A program made the position numbers and the translations under genes. The notes below the pieces were generated by a model. The model was not told where the DNA came from, ran no database searches, and saw only the letters and a list, made by a program, of their open reading frames with translations. This document shows positions 1 through 13,315 of a stretch of 34,548 nucleotides of DNA, piece by piece (the first letter of the stretch is position 1; each line of letters starts with the position of its first letter). The stretch spans positions 1 to 34,548 of the forward strand of contig CAIMUX010000006.1 in the NCBI GenBank assembly GCA_903844735.1, read 5' to 3'. This DNA is from Candidatus Eiseniibacteriota bacterium (GTDB taxonomy: Bacteria > Eisenbacteria > RBG-16-71-46 > CAIMUX01).

Positions 1-712
1 CACGGCGAAGATCGTCAAGACGATCGACGAGATCGCGTTCCAGACGAACCTGCTGGCCCTGAACGCGGCCGTCGAAGCGGCGCGGGCGGGGGACGCGGGC
101 AAGGGGTTCGCGGTGGTGGCCGAAGAGGTGCGCAACCTCGCGATGCGTTCGGCCGAGGCGGCGAAGAACACGGCGAACATGATCGAGGAGTCGGTGCAGA
201 ACGCGGAGACGGGCGTGGAGCTCAACCAGGAGGTCCTCGGCCAGCTCAAGGAGATCGCCGGCCAGACGAACAAGGTCGGGGAGGTGATGGGCGAGATCGC
301 CGTGGGCTCGGAGCAGCAGAGCCAGGGGATCGACCAGATCACCGGCGCCGTGGAGCAGATGAACCAACTGACGCAGCAAAACGCGGCGAACTCGGAGGAG
401 TCGGCCTCGGCGGCCGAGGAGCTGTCGAGTCAGTCCGAGGAGCTGCGGACGATGGTGGCGGCGTTCAAGCTGACGACGCAGCAGACGCAGCGCGGGTGGG
501 GCGGCGGTCGGTCGGGTGGAACCACCGCGCCTAAGGCCGCACCACACCCGGCGCCGGTGATGAAGCGGGTCGAGGGCGGACGCCCGAAGTCCGCGCCTCC
601 GCCTGCCGTCGTCGGCCAGAAGCTGAAGGTCGTCAACGGAGACAATTTCGACGCCGAAGCGGCGATTCCTTTCCAGGACGAGAAGGACTCGGACGTCTTG
701 CGCAACTTCTAA
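1..712 (+). CDS. methyl-accepting chemotaxis protein, C-terminal part (5' end outside window)
   Basis: This is the cytoplasmic signalling end of a chemoreceptor, which binds CheW and CheA and controls CheA autophosphorylation. The open frame runs from base 2 to the TAA at 710-712; the start lies upstream of the window. The first 40 codons read through the hallmark receptor hairpin tip ([20 protein letters not shown], then [15 protein letters not shown]), which is nearly invariant in the family. A long amphipathic helix follows, with Glu/Gln-rich stretches around [13 protein letters not shown] that look like a CheR/CheB modification segment. After residue ~157 of the visible part comes a Gly/Pro/Ala-rich flexible tail ending DSDVLRNF. 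The aromatic end resembles the C-terminal tether peptides of some receptors, but it is not the enterobacterial NWETF. Ligand-binding and membrane parts are not visible. cheW follows 77 bases downstream. Confidence 0.95.
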   Translation, partial: TAKIVKTIDEIAFQTNLLALNAAVEAARAGDAGKGFAVVAEEVRNLAMRSAEAAKNTANMIEESVQNAETGVELNQEVLGQLKEIAGQTNKVGEVMGEIAVGSEQQSQGIDQITGAVEQMNQLTQQNAANSEESASAAEELSSQSEELRTMVAAFKLTTQQTQRGWGGGRSGGTTAPKAAPHPAPVMKRVEGGRPKSAPPPAVVGQKLKVVNGDNFDAEAAIPFQDEKDSDVLRNF

Positions 713-789
713 GTCGAGCCGCCTCACGGCCGCGGGTGGTCCCACGGCCGTGAGGGGACGGTCCCTCTCGGGACGGAAAGGAAAAGATC

Positions 790-1353
790 ATGAGCAAGCC
801 TGCGATCGAAGACGCGCGGGAGACCGCGGCACGCAAAGTGAGGCGCGAGGAGCGGGGCGGGAAGTTTCTCACCTTCTTCTTAGCCGGCGAGGAGTATGGC
901 CTGGAGATCCTCAAGGTCCAGGAGATCATCGGGATGATGGATATCACCCCGGTGCCGCGCACACCGGAGGATATCCGGGGGGTGATCAACCTGCGCGGCA
1001 AGGTGATTCCGATCGTCGACCTTCGCCTCAAGTTCTCGATGGAAGCGGCGGAGCGCACGAGTGAGACCTGCATCATCGTGGTCGAGGCGAATCGCCTGCA
1101 GACCGGGATCGTGGTGGACCAGGTCTCGGAGGTCCTGGACATCATGGCCGAGAACGTAGAGGACACCCCGGCGTTCGGCGCGGATGTCCGCACCGACTAC
1201 ATTTTGGGGATCGGGAAGTCCGAGGGACACGTGAAGCTCCTCCTCGATATCGACCGCGTCCTTAGCGACGGGAACCTCGAGCAGATCGCGGGCGCCGGCG
1301 GTGACATGAGCGACGAACAGAGCACCGAGATGGCGATGGCCCAGGCCGCCTGA
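790..1353 (+). CDS. cheW: chemotaxis coupling protein CheW
   Basis: CheW is the SH3-like scaffold that links receptors to the CheA kinase at the inner face of the membrane. The product is 187 residues. The CheW domain begins near residue 28 (FLTFFLAGEEYGLEILKVQE) and contains the typical IRGVINLRGKVIPIVDLR block and the GIVVDQVSEVLDI strand. The first ~25 residues are charged and poorly conserved, and there is a short tail after the LLLDIDRVL strand. A purine-rich ribosome site (GGAAAGGA) lies 7-8 bases before the ATG, which supports this start. It lies between the receptor and cheR on the same strand, as in many bacterial che operons. The call is secure; which receptor set it serves cannot be told. 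Confidence 0.95.
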   Translation: MSKPAIEDARETAARKVRREERGGKFLTFFLAGEEYGLEILKVQEIIGMMDITPVPRTPEDIRGVINLRGKVIPIVDLRLKFSMEAAERTSETCIIVVEANRLQTGIVVDQVSEVLDIMAENVEDTPAFGADVRTDYILGIGKSEGHVKLLLDIDRVLSDGNLEQIAGAGGDMSDEQSTEMAMAQAA

Positions 1354-1369
1354 GCCACCGGACGTGGAA

Positions 1370-1445
1370 AGCGAAGGCCCGGGTCGCCTGGGCCACAGGC
1401 CGGGAGAAGCGAAAACCCGGGTCGCCTGGGTCGGAGGACGGGAGT
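1370..1445 (+). repeat. 38-bp tandem duplication carrying the cheR ribosome-binding region
   Basis: Two adjacent copies of a 38-base unit (1370-1407 and 1408-1445) share AGCGAA, then CCCGGGTCGCCTGGG, and end in CGGGAG. They differ at only a few positions. The second copy ends exactly at the cheR start codons, so the purine-rich translation signal is present twice. It occupies nearly all of the cheW-cheR gap. Confidence 0.8.
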
Positions 1446-1446
1446 G

Positions 1447-2352
1447 ATGGCGAGCGCGAGGGGGAGCATGGCGGGGGCCGGGGTGGCCCGCATACCGCAG
1501 GGTAGCGGGGTGGTCCCGGCGCCAGCGACGCCGTTCGACGGCGCGGGCGGGGATCTCACTCCGTCCGAGTTCCGGCGCGTCTGTGACCTATTGTACAAGG
1601 TCTGCCGGATCACCCTCGGCGAGGGTAAACAGCCGCTGGTCAAGGCGCGCCTGTGGAAGCGGATCCGCTCACTGGGCATGCAGACCTATACGGAGTACTT
1701 CACCTTCGTCGAAAGCCGGGAGGGGAAGCCGGAGCTGCTCTCCATGGTTGACGCCCTGACGACCAACAAGACTTCGTTCTTCCGGGAGGCGGCGCACTTC
1801 GACTTCCTCAAGGAAGAGCTGGTGACGCACTTCAAGACCGCCAACCGTCTGCGGATCTGGTGTGCCGGGTGCTCCTCGGGCCAGGAGCCGTACACTCTGG
1901 CCATCGTGCTTCAGGAGGCGCTCACCCCGGCCCAGAGGTCCGACACTCTCATCCTCGCCACCGACATTTCGAGCAAGATCCTGACTGCCGCTCGGGAAGG
2001 GGTGTACGACGATGAGGAGGTGGATGGCGTATCGCCGCAGCAACTCCGCAGGTGGTTCACGCCGGGTCGGGATGGGGCGAAGACCGAGCATCGGGTAAAC
2101 GACGAGTTGCGCCGGATGATCCGCTTTGCCCGCCTGAACCTGATGGAGGCGTGGTCCATGCGCGGCCCGTTCGACTTCATTTTCTGTCGTAACGTCATGA
2201 TCTACTTCGACCGCCCCACGCAGGAGAACCTCGTGCGCCGGTTCTACGGCCTGCTCCGGCCGGGAGGCTGTCTCTTAGTCGGGCATTCCGAGAGTCTGAC
2301 CGGCCGCGTCGAGGGGCTCACCTATGTGCGCCCGGCGGTGTATCGGAAATAG
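1447..2352 (+). CDS. cheR: chemotaxis protein methyltransferase CheR
   Basis: CheR uses S-adenosylmethionine to methylate receptor glutamates during sensory adaptation. The product is 301 residues from the ATG at 1447; a GTG directly in front at 1444 would add one residue. After a disordered Gly/Ala/Pro-rich N-terminus of ~35 residues comes the helical CheR_N domain (LTPSEFRRVCDLLYK … TTNKTSFFRE). The SAM-binding methyltransferase fold follows, with RIWCAGCSSGQEPYTLA as motif I and FDFIFCRNVMIYFD as the conserved strand and loop. The protein ends in the usual LLVGHSESL segment. No CheR-type pentapeptide tether is visible in the upstream receptor fragment. It sits between cheW and cheD. Confidence 0.95.
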   Translation: MASARGSMAGAGVARIPQGSGVVPAPATPFDGAGGDLTPSEFRRVCDLLYKVCRITLGEGKQPLVKARLWKRIRSLGMQTYTEYFTFVESREGKPELLSMVDALTTNKTSFFREAAHFDFLKEELVTHFKTANRLRIWCAGCSSGQEPYTLAIVLQEALTPAQRSDTLILATDISSKILTAAREGVYDDEEVDGVSPQQLRRWFTPGRDGAKTEHRVNDELRRMIRFARLNLMEAWSMRGPFDFIFCRNVMIYFDRPTQENLVRRFYGLLRPGGCLLVGHSESLTGRVEGLTYVRPAVYRK

Positions 2353-2383
2353 TCAACCGGACGAAACAACCCAGGGGACAACC

Positions 2384-2866
2384 GTGATCCTCACTGTGAG
2401 CATTGCCGACCTCAAGACCTCGGGCCAGCGCGGGGACACCATCGTGACCCATGCGCTGGGGAGCTGTCTCGGGATCACCATTTACGATCCCGTAGCCGCC
2501 GTCGGGGGGATGCTGCATGCCATGCTCCCCGACTCGAGCATTGATCCCAAGAAGGGTCTGGAAAGCCCGTTCATGTTCGTGGACACGGGCCTGCCGCGCC
2601 TCTTCAAAGACTGCTACAAGCTCGGGGCGGACAAGACCCGGTTGATCGTAAAAGTCGCGGGGGGAGCCACCTCCAAGGCCAACTTAGAGGACGACTACTT
2701 CCAGATCGGAAAGCGGAACTTCGTGATGCTCCGGAAAATGCTGTGGAAGAACAGCGTACTCCTTAAGTCCTACGACGTGGGCGGGTGCGATTCCCGAACC
2801 ATGTCGCTGGAGCTCAGCACGGGAGACGTGCTCCTCAAAATGAACGGCGCGGTCCGCAAGCTGTAG
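2384..2866 (+). CDS. cheD: chemoreceptor glutamine deamidase CheD
   Basis: CheD deamidates receptor glutamines and in many bacteria also partners a CheC/CheX-type phosphatase. The GTG at 2384 is chosen because AGGGG sits 6 bases upstream and the family's N-terminus begins close to it. The next upstream start (2324) would overlap the end of cheR and add unconserved residues. The 160-residue product carries the catalytic-cysteine region (THALGSCLGITIYD), the conserved His in GGMLHAMLP, and the KVAGGA…IGKRNF and SYDVGG…RTMSLELSTGDVLLK blocks. These correspond to the CheD Cys-His-Thr active site. The length is typical of the family. A short gap of 34 bases separates it from cheY. Confidence 0.93.
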   Translation: MILTVSIADLKTSGQRGDTIVTHALGSCLGITIYDPVAAVGGMLHAMLPDSSIDPKKGLESPFMFVDTGLPRLFKDCYKLGADKTRLIVKVAGGATSKANLEDDYFQIGKRNFVMLRKMLWKNSVLLKSYDVGGCDSRTMSLELSTGDVLLKMNGAVRKL

Positions 2867-3276
2867 GGGCGCGAGCTCGGCTCGGAACGGGAGGTCAGTC
2901 GTGGCACTCAACGTACTCGTGGTGGATGACAGCGCCGTCATGCGGCACATGATCATCAAGACGCTCGGCCTTTGCGGCATCCCCCTCGGGGAAGTCCACC
3001 AGGCAGGGAACGGGAAGGAAGGACTGGAGGTCCTCGACCGGAGCTGGGTCGACCTCGTCCTCGTGGACATCAACATGCCGGTCATGAACGGCGAGGAGAT
3101 GATCACGAAGCTGCGGGAGAACCCGCAACTGAAAGACACGGCGGTGATCGTCGTCTCCACCGATGGGAGCGCGACGCGCATCGAGATGATGCAGAAGAAG
3201 GGGGCGGGGTTCGTCCACAAGCCCTTCACGCCGGAGTTGCTCCGGGACACCATCGTTCAGACCACGGGGGCGAGCT

Positions 3277-8368
<5,092 letters not shown>

Positions 8369-8386
8369 AGATGATGGGCGCGCATA

Positions 8387-11300
8387 ATGGAGAACAACGC
8401 GTACCGACCCGGTGACGCTGCCGAGCTGCGTCGGCAGGCCGAAGAGGTGGCCCGCCAACAAGCTGCCCCGTCGTTCCCAGTCGAGCCACCCTGCAAGGTG
8501 CCCGTCGGGGCGGACTTCCAAGGGTCGCTCGTAGCCCGGTCTATGCTCCACGAGCTGCGCGTGCATCAGATCGAGCTGCAGATGCAAAACGAGGAGCTAC
8601 GCCGAGCGTATGTGGAACTGGACGCCGCGGGGGCGCGCTACCGTGACCTCTATGACCGGGCGCCGGTGGGCTATTGCACCGTAAGCGAGAAGGGGCTGAT
8701 CCTTCAGGCCAATCTCACGGTCGCCTCCCTGCTGGGCGCGGACCGGGAAACGTTGATCAAGCAGCCGATCACCCGGTTCATCCTCAAGGAAGATCAGGAC
8801 ATCTACTACCGGCACCGCAAACAGCTCTTCGCCGCCCATGCGGCGCCTCGGCACGGCCCGGTACGGGCGCCCTCAGAACAAGCCGGTGAACCGCAGGCGT
8901 GCGAACTGCGCATGGTGAGAATGGATGGGACGGAATTTCGGACGCTCGTGGCGGCGACCGCCGCGCAGGACGCTGCCGGTGCGCTTGTCTACCGCGCCGT
9001 GGTGAGCGACGTTACCGAGCGCAAACTGGCGGAGGATGCTCTCCGTGAGAGCAAGGATCTGCTCTCTCTGTATATGTTTCACTCACCATTGTACACGTAC
9101 ATCAAGACGGTGACGCCCACCGAGAGCCGTGTATTGCACGCCAGCGACAACTTTCGACGGATGATCGGCATCTCGGCCTTGGATATGGTGGGCAAGAGCG
9201 CCGCGGAGTTGTTCCCGGCTGCCATGGCTGAGAAGATCGCCGCCGACGACTGGGCGGTCGTTTCCACCGGCGATGTGCTGGAACTGGAGGAGGAACTCAA
9301 TGGTCGCAGCTATACCACCATCAAGTTCCCGCTCCCTCAACGTGAGAAGACTCTGCTGGGAGGCTTCACGATCGACATAACCGAGCGCAAGCAAGCCGAG
9401 ACAGCGCTGCGCGAGAGCGAGGCCAAGTACCGCGCGCTCATCGAGACTACGGGGACCGGGTACTTGGTTCTTGACTGGCAAGGCCGGGTCATCGACGCGA
9501 ACGAAGAATACGTGCGGCTGAGCGGCCATGGGGAACTGCGCGAAATACTCGGGAGAAGCGTGGTGGAGTGGACGGCCGAGTATGAAAGGCAGAGAAATGC
9601 TGAGGCGGTGGCCAGGTGCATGAAGGACGGGATCGTCAGAAACCTTGATATTGATTATGTGGATAGTATCGGGCGGATTACGCCTGTGGAGATAAACGCG
9701 ACTGTTGAGGGACAAGGAGAAGAAGCGCGCATAATCTCCATCTGCCGTGACATCACCGACCGCACGCGGGCCGAGGATGCGCTGCGGGAGAGCGAAGAGA
9801 CATTCAGGTGTCACATCGAAAACTCATTTGATGTCATCTTCACGCTCAACAGTGAGGGTGTGTTCGCTTTCGTATCCCCTGCCTGGGAACGGCATTTCGG
9901 CTTTCCGACCGGCGAGGTAGTGGGGAAGCACTTCGCGCCATTCGTCCACCCGGATGATGTCGCGCCTCTGGTCGAGTATCTGAAGAGGGTCTACACTACC
10001 GGGCAAAGCGAGACGAGCCCCGGCTTTCGCGTCAAGCATGCCAATGGCGGATGGCTATGGTTTGTCGTCAATGGCACACGCTATGTGGACCCGAGAGGCG
10101 AGCTACAGTTCATCGGTGTCGGCCGCGACATCACCGAGCGCAAGCAGGTGGAGACGGAGCTCCAGGAGGTCAACCGCTTTCTCGAAGAGGCCACGACGCG
10201 GGCGAACGACATGACCGCCGAGGCGCATGTGGCCACCGCGGCGAAGAGCGAGTTCCTGGCCAACATGAGCCATGAGATCCGCACGCCTATGAACGGTGTG
10301 ATCGGCATGACCGGCCTGCTGCTGGATACGGAGCTGAACGAGGAGCAGCGGCGCTACGCCGAAATCGTGCGCGCCAGCGGCGAATCTCTGCTCGGCCTGA
10401 TCAACGACATCCTGGACTTCTCCAAGATCGAGGCGGGCAAACTCGACCTGGAGACGCTGGACTTCGATCTGCGCGCCCTGCTGGACGAGTTTGCCGCCAC
10501 GATGGCCCTGCGTGTCCAGGACAAGGGGATCGAGTTCATCTGCGCCGCCGCCCCGAACGTGCCGGCGTATCTCCGCGGCGACCCCGGCCGCGTGCGCCAG
10601 ATTCTCACCAACCTGACGGGCAACGCCCTGAAGTTCACTCAGAAGGGCGAGGTCGCCGTGCGGGCCGGGTTGGTATCGGAGAGCGCTGCCGAGGCCGTGG
10701 TCCGCTTCTCCATCAAGGACACCGGCATCGGCATTGCGGCGGAGAAGCAGAAACTCTTGTTTCGGACGTTCTCGCAGGCGGACGCGTCGACCACGCGCCA
10801 GTACGGCGGCACCGGTCTGGGGCTGGCCATTTCGAAGAAGCTCGCCGAGATGATGGGCGGCCGGATCGGTATCGTGAGCGAAGAAGGGCGCGGCTCGGAG
10901 TTCTGGTTCACGGTGCGCTTGGCCAAGCAAGCCGAGAGGGCGCAGACGGAGTGCCTCCCACTCGCCGACGTTCGTGGGACGCATATCCTGATCGTGGACG
11001 ACAGCGCCACCCATCGCGAGGTGCTCATGGCGCAGCTCCAGGCCTGGGGCGTCCGGTCGGAGGAGACATCCGATGGCCCCTCGGCCCTGAAGGAACTCCA
11101 TCGGGCCCGGGGCGCGGGCGACCCCTTCCAGGCGGCCATCGTGGACAGGCAGATGCCGGGCATGGACGGAGCGGAGCTGGCTCGAACCGTCAAGGCCGAC
11201 GAAACGCTGAAGGACACCCGCCTGGTGTTGATGACATCTCTGGGCCGGCGGGGCGACGCCAGGAAAATGGAGGAGATCGGCTTTGCCGCCTACCTGACCA

Positions 11301-11875
11301 AGCCCGCGCGGCCCGCGGACCTTCTGGACAGCCTGTCGGTCGTGCTGGGCGGAGCAGCCGCGGCCCAGTCGACCCGACCCATCGTGACGCGCCACGCGAT
11401 CCGCGAGCTGCGCCGAGGCGTCGTTCGCATTCTGCTGGCCGAAGACAACATCACCAACCAGCAGGTGGCCGTGGGCCTGCTGAAACGTCTGGGGCTGCGA
11501 GCGGATGCCGTGGCCAACGGCGTGGAAGCCCTCAAGGCTCTCGAAGCCTGTCCCTACGACTTGGTGCTGATGGATCTCCAGATGCCCGAGATGGGTGGAC
11601 TGGAGGCTACCCGGCAGATCCGCAATCCGCATTCCGCGGTCCGTAATCACGAGGTTCCGATCATTGCGATGACCGCCAACGCCATGCAGGGCGACCGGGA
11701 AGAGTGCCTGGACGCGGGGATGAACGACTACGTGTCCAAGCCGGTGTCCCCCCGGGCACTGGCGGAGGCGCTGGACAGGTGGCTGCCTCGCGAATCCGCG
11801 GCCGGTTCGATCTCCGGCCCCGCGTCCGCTTCTTCGGCCACCGAGGGAGCGAACGACACGCGGAGAGCGGCCTAG
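8387..11875 (+). CDS. soluble multi-PAS hybrid histidine kinase (PAS x4-HisKA-HATPase-REC-REC)
   Basis: A 1162-residue kinase with no membrane segment. The N-terminus has the common [20 protein letters not shown] coiled coil (~50-75) that precedes PAS domains. About four PAS/PAC units follow, ending at VTERK (~216), DITERK (~333), DITDR (~455) and DITERK (~586). HisKA has H629 in [10 protein letters not shown], then the HATPase_c domain. The first receiver keeps its acceptor Asp in [10 protein letters not shown]. The second reads [10 protein letters not shown]: the acceptor Asp is kept, and the usual Asp after the Met is Gly. It starts 18 bases after the previous kinase's stop, so the two are probably co-transcribed. 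The PAS part differs from the upstream paralogue while the catalytic half is duplicated. Confidence 0.92.
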   Translation: MENNAYRPGDAAELRRQAEEVARQQAAPSFPVEPPCKVPVGADFQGSLVARSMLHELRVHQIELQMQNEELRRAYVELDAAGARYRDLYDRAPVGYCTVSEKGLILQANLTVASLLGADRETLIKQPITRFILKEDQDIYYRHRKQLFAAHAAPRHGPVRAPSEQAGEPQACELRMVRMDGTEFRTLVAATAAQDAAGALVYRAVVSDVTERKLAEDALRESKDLLSLYMFHSPLYTYIKTVTPTESRVLHASDNFRRMIGISALDMVGKSAAELFPAAMAEKIAADDWAVVSTGDVLELEEELNGRSYTTIKFPLPQREKTLLGGFTIDITERKQAETALRESEAKYRALIETTGTGYLVLDWQGRVIDANEEYVRLSGHGELREILGRSVVEWTAEYERQRNAEAVARCMKDGIVRNLDIDYVDSIGRITPVEINATVEGQGEEARIISICRDITDRTRAEDALRESEETFRCHIENSFDVIFTLNSEGVFAFVSPAWERHFGFPTGEVVGKHFAPFVHPDDVAPLVEYLKRVYTTGQSETSPGFRVKHANGGWLWFVVNGTRYVDPRGELQFIGVGRDITERKQVETELQEVNRFLEEATTRANDMTAEAHVATAAKSEFLANMSHEIRTPMNGVIGMTGLLLDTELNEEQRRYAEIVRASGESLLGLINDILDFSKIEAGKLDLETLDFDLRALLDEFAATMALRVQDKGIEFICAAAPNVPAYLRGDPGRVRQILTNLTGNALKFTQKGEVAVRAGLVSESAAEAVVRFSIKDTGIGIAAEKQKLLFRTFSQADASTTRQYGGTGLGLAISKKLAEMMGGRIGIVSEEGRGSEFWFTVRLAKQAERAQTECLPLADVRGTHILIVDDSATHREVLMAQLQAWGVRSEETSDGPSALKELHRARGAGDPFQAAIVDRQMPGMDGAELARTVKADETLKDTRLVLMTSLGRRGDARKMEEIGFAAYLTKPARPADLLDSLSVVLGGAAAAQSTRPIVTRHAIRELRRGVVRILLAEDNITNQQVAVGLLKRLGLRADAVANGVEALKALEACPYDLVLMDLQMPEMGGLEATRQIRNPHSAVRNHEVPIIAMTANAMQGDREECLDAGMNDYVSKPVSPRALAEALDRWLPRESAAGSISGPASASSATEGANDTRRAA
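10136..11788 (+). repeat. duplicated kinase core, copy 2
   Basis: This is the second copy of the HisKA-HATPase-REC-REC core, ungapped against 6656-8308. The part around 10741-10800 (the ATP-lid region) is the most diverged of the blocks checked. The linker into the first receiver and the second receiver are almost unchanged. Confidence 0.9.
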
Positions 11876-11960
11876 CGGCTCTCGTCGTTCCTGGCTCTTC
11901 CGGTCCTGCCGGAGGGGCCGCACCCCCGGCGGGGCAAGCCGCTTCTTCCTTCAGATACCC

Positions 11961-12158
11961 TTGAGTTCCGACGACCGTTCCTTGGGGGAATCCCCGTGCG
12001 CGTGTCTCCTTCCCACCGGGTGCAGCAGCTACATCACCAAACCGGTCGACTTCGACCTGTTCGTGGAGGCGATCCAGACGCTGGGGCGCTTCCTGAAGGT
12101 GGTGGCGATTCCGCCCTTGTCCGGGGGGCGGCCGGCGCCCAGTCAGAAAGCCGCCTGA
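11961..12158 (+). pseudogene. 3' fragment of a stand-alone response regulator
   Basis: This frame gives 65 residues. LSSDDRSL near the start and GCSSYITKPVDFDLFVEAIQTLGRF after it match the last strand and helix of Rcp-type single-domain response regulators, which often follow hybrid kinases. The Lys of the conserved KP pair is present, but the phosphorylation site and the whole N-terminal two thirds are missing. The bases upstream (11879-11960) do not encode them in any frame. Between the two matching pieces the residues are off-pattern. The likeliest reading is the remnant of a regulator once located after the kinases. Expression as a short peptide is possible but unsupported. Confidence 0.6.
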
Positions 12159-12242
12159 GCCTCCCGTAGGTGCGTTCGCCGGGCAGTGCGTGCGGCATCC
12201 TGGTGCCACGCGAGCTTCTCTTTCCCCCCGCGGCGGGTGTGT

Positions 12243-12277
12243 GTGGCACAATGACCGCGGTCATCCGGCCGTGCCAC
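12243..12277 (+). repeat. nested inverted repeat upstream of the thiM relic
   Basis: Outer arms GTGGCAC (12243-12249) and GTGCCAC (12271-12277) are perfectly complementary. They enclose a perfect 14-bp palindrome, ATGACCGCGGTCAT (12251-12264). It lies in the 197-base non-coding stretch between the response-regulator fragment and the thiM relic. There is no following T run, so it is not an ordinary terminator. An operator or RNA structure is possible. Confidence 0.6.
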
Positions 12278-12355
12278 GGTCTCCGGCCTATCCCGATCGG
12301 GTCTGATGCCGCGGTTCGACGAGGATTGCCGGTGGCCCAACCGAGGAGGCGGAAG

Positions 12356-13044
12356 TGATCTGGCAAGACCTCCGGCGGATCCGCGCCGAGGCGCCGCTGG
12401 TGCACAACGTCACCAACTATGTGGTCATGAACACCACGGCCAATGCCCTGCTCGCCCTCGGCGCTTCGCCGGTGATGGCCCACGCCATCGACGAAGTGGA
12501 GGAGATGGTGCGGCTGGCTCGGGCCCTCGTCTGAGTATCGGAACCCTGAGCGGGCCCTGGATCGATGCCATGCTCCGGGCGGGTCGGGAGGCCGGGCGAA
12601 GGGGCATCCCCATCGTTCTCGATCCGGTAGGCTGCGGGGCTACGCGGTTCCGCACCGATGCGTCGAGGCTTCTGCTCGCCGAGCTGTCACCCGCCATCGT
12701 TCGGGGCAATGCATCCGAGATCGCCTCGCTGGCCGGCGTCGGCGCAGTCACCAAGGGGGGCGACAGCACGCTCGCCACCGACGAGATGATCGAGATCGTG
12801 CAATTGTTCTCGGAGAAATGGCATTGCTTGGTGAGCGTGAGCGGTGCGACCGACCTGATCGTGGGCGGCGGCGTCGTTCTGCGGGTGCGAAACGGCCATG
12901 GCGCTTATGGGCATCGCGGGCGAGATCGCTGCGGAGCGGTCGAGCGGCCCGGGGAGCCTCCAGATGCACTTCCTCGATGTGCTCCACGGTATCGGGGAAT
13001 TCGATATCCAGAGGCGTCTGAAGATGGAGGAGGCGGAGATTTGA
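12356..13044 (+). pseudogene. thiM: hydroxyethylthiazole kinase, disrupted over three frames
   Basis: ThiM phosphorylates hydroxyethylthiazole in thiamine salvage. The sequence is clear but scattered. Frame A (12356-12535, GTG after GGAGGCGGAA) gives [19 protein letters not shown] and [14 protein letters not shown], then a TGA. One missing base near 12532 restores frame B (~12532-12896): IGTLSGPWIDAML, VLDPVGCGATRFR, IVRGNASEI and VSGATDLI. Frame C (12898-13044) gives MALMGIAGEIAAERSSGPGS and the family's usual end. The ~30-residue segment between frames B and C, which should hold the Gly-Thr-Gly-Cys active-site loop, is deleted. No functional enzyme can be made, and no other thi gene is nearby. 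Confidence 0.9.
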
Positions 13045-13315
13045 AGTGGGCCTTGGGCTTCGAGCTTGCATTCGCGGCCTCCAGAGACTGCTCGACGCCC
13101 TCCGCCCGAAGTCTACGCCGAGTCTCAGGGGTGCGACGTGCCCTTGCTTCTGTCCGCGGACCTGCTATGGTCCCCACGTTCCGGGAGGCGACCCCACCGA
13201 GCCATCCCGGCGGACTCACTCCAGGGATAGGCGCGAGGCAGGTGGAACCGCTATTCCGCCCTGACATGGCGGCCCTGCCGCCGGGGCGCGCTTGGCCGCA
13301 CGGGAGGGTGTGAAG
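13045..13315 (+). other. intergenic stretch before malQ
   Basis: No supported gene is seen in these 271 bases. They contain one promoter-like pair (13144-13171) and, at the end, the malQ ribosome site GGGAGG (13302-13307). Confidence 0.6.
13144..13171 (+). promoter_or_regulatory. possible sigma70-type promoter for malQ
   Basis: TTGCTT (13144-13149) and TATGGT (13166-13171) are separated by 16 bases, and a TGC precedes the second hexamer as in extended -10 promoters. It lies 145 bases before the malQ start. The match is partial, so this is tentative. Confidence 0.3.

Noticed and set aside
2324-2383. Longer cheD start at 2324
   Set aside because: It overlaps the end of cheR and adds residues without family similarity. 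GTG 2384 has a well-spaced ribosome site.
12278-12345. Possible thiamine pyrophosphate riboswitch before thiM
   Set aside because: GATCGGGTCTGATGCCG loosely recalls the 3' part of the aptamer, but the CUGAGA core and supporting helices are not found.
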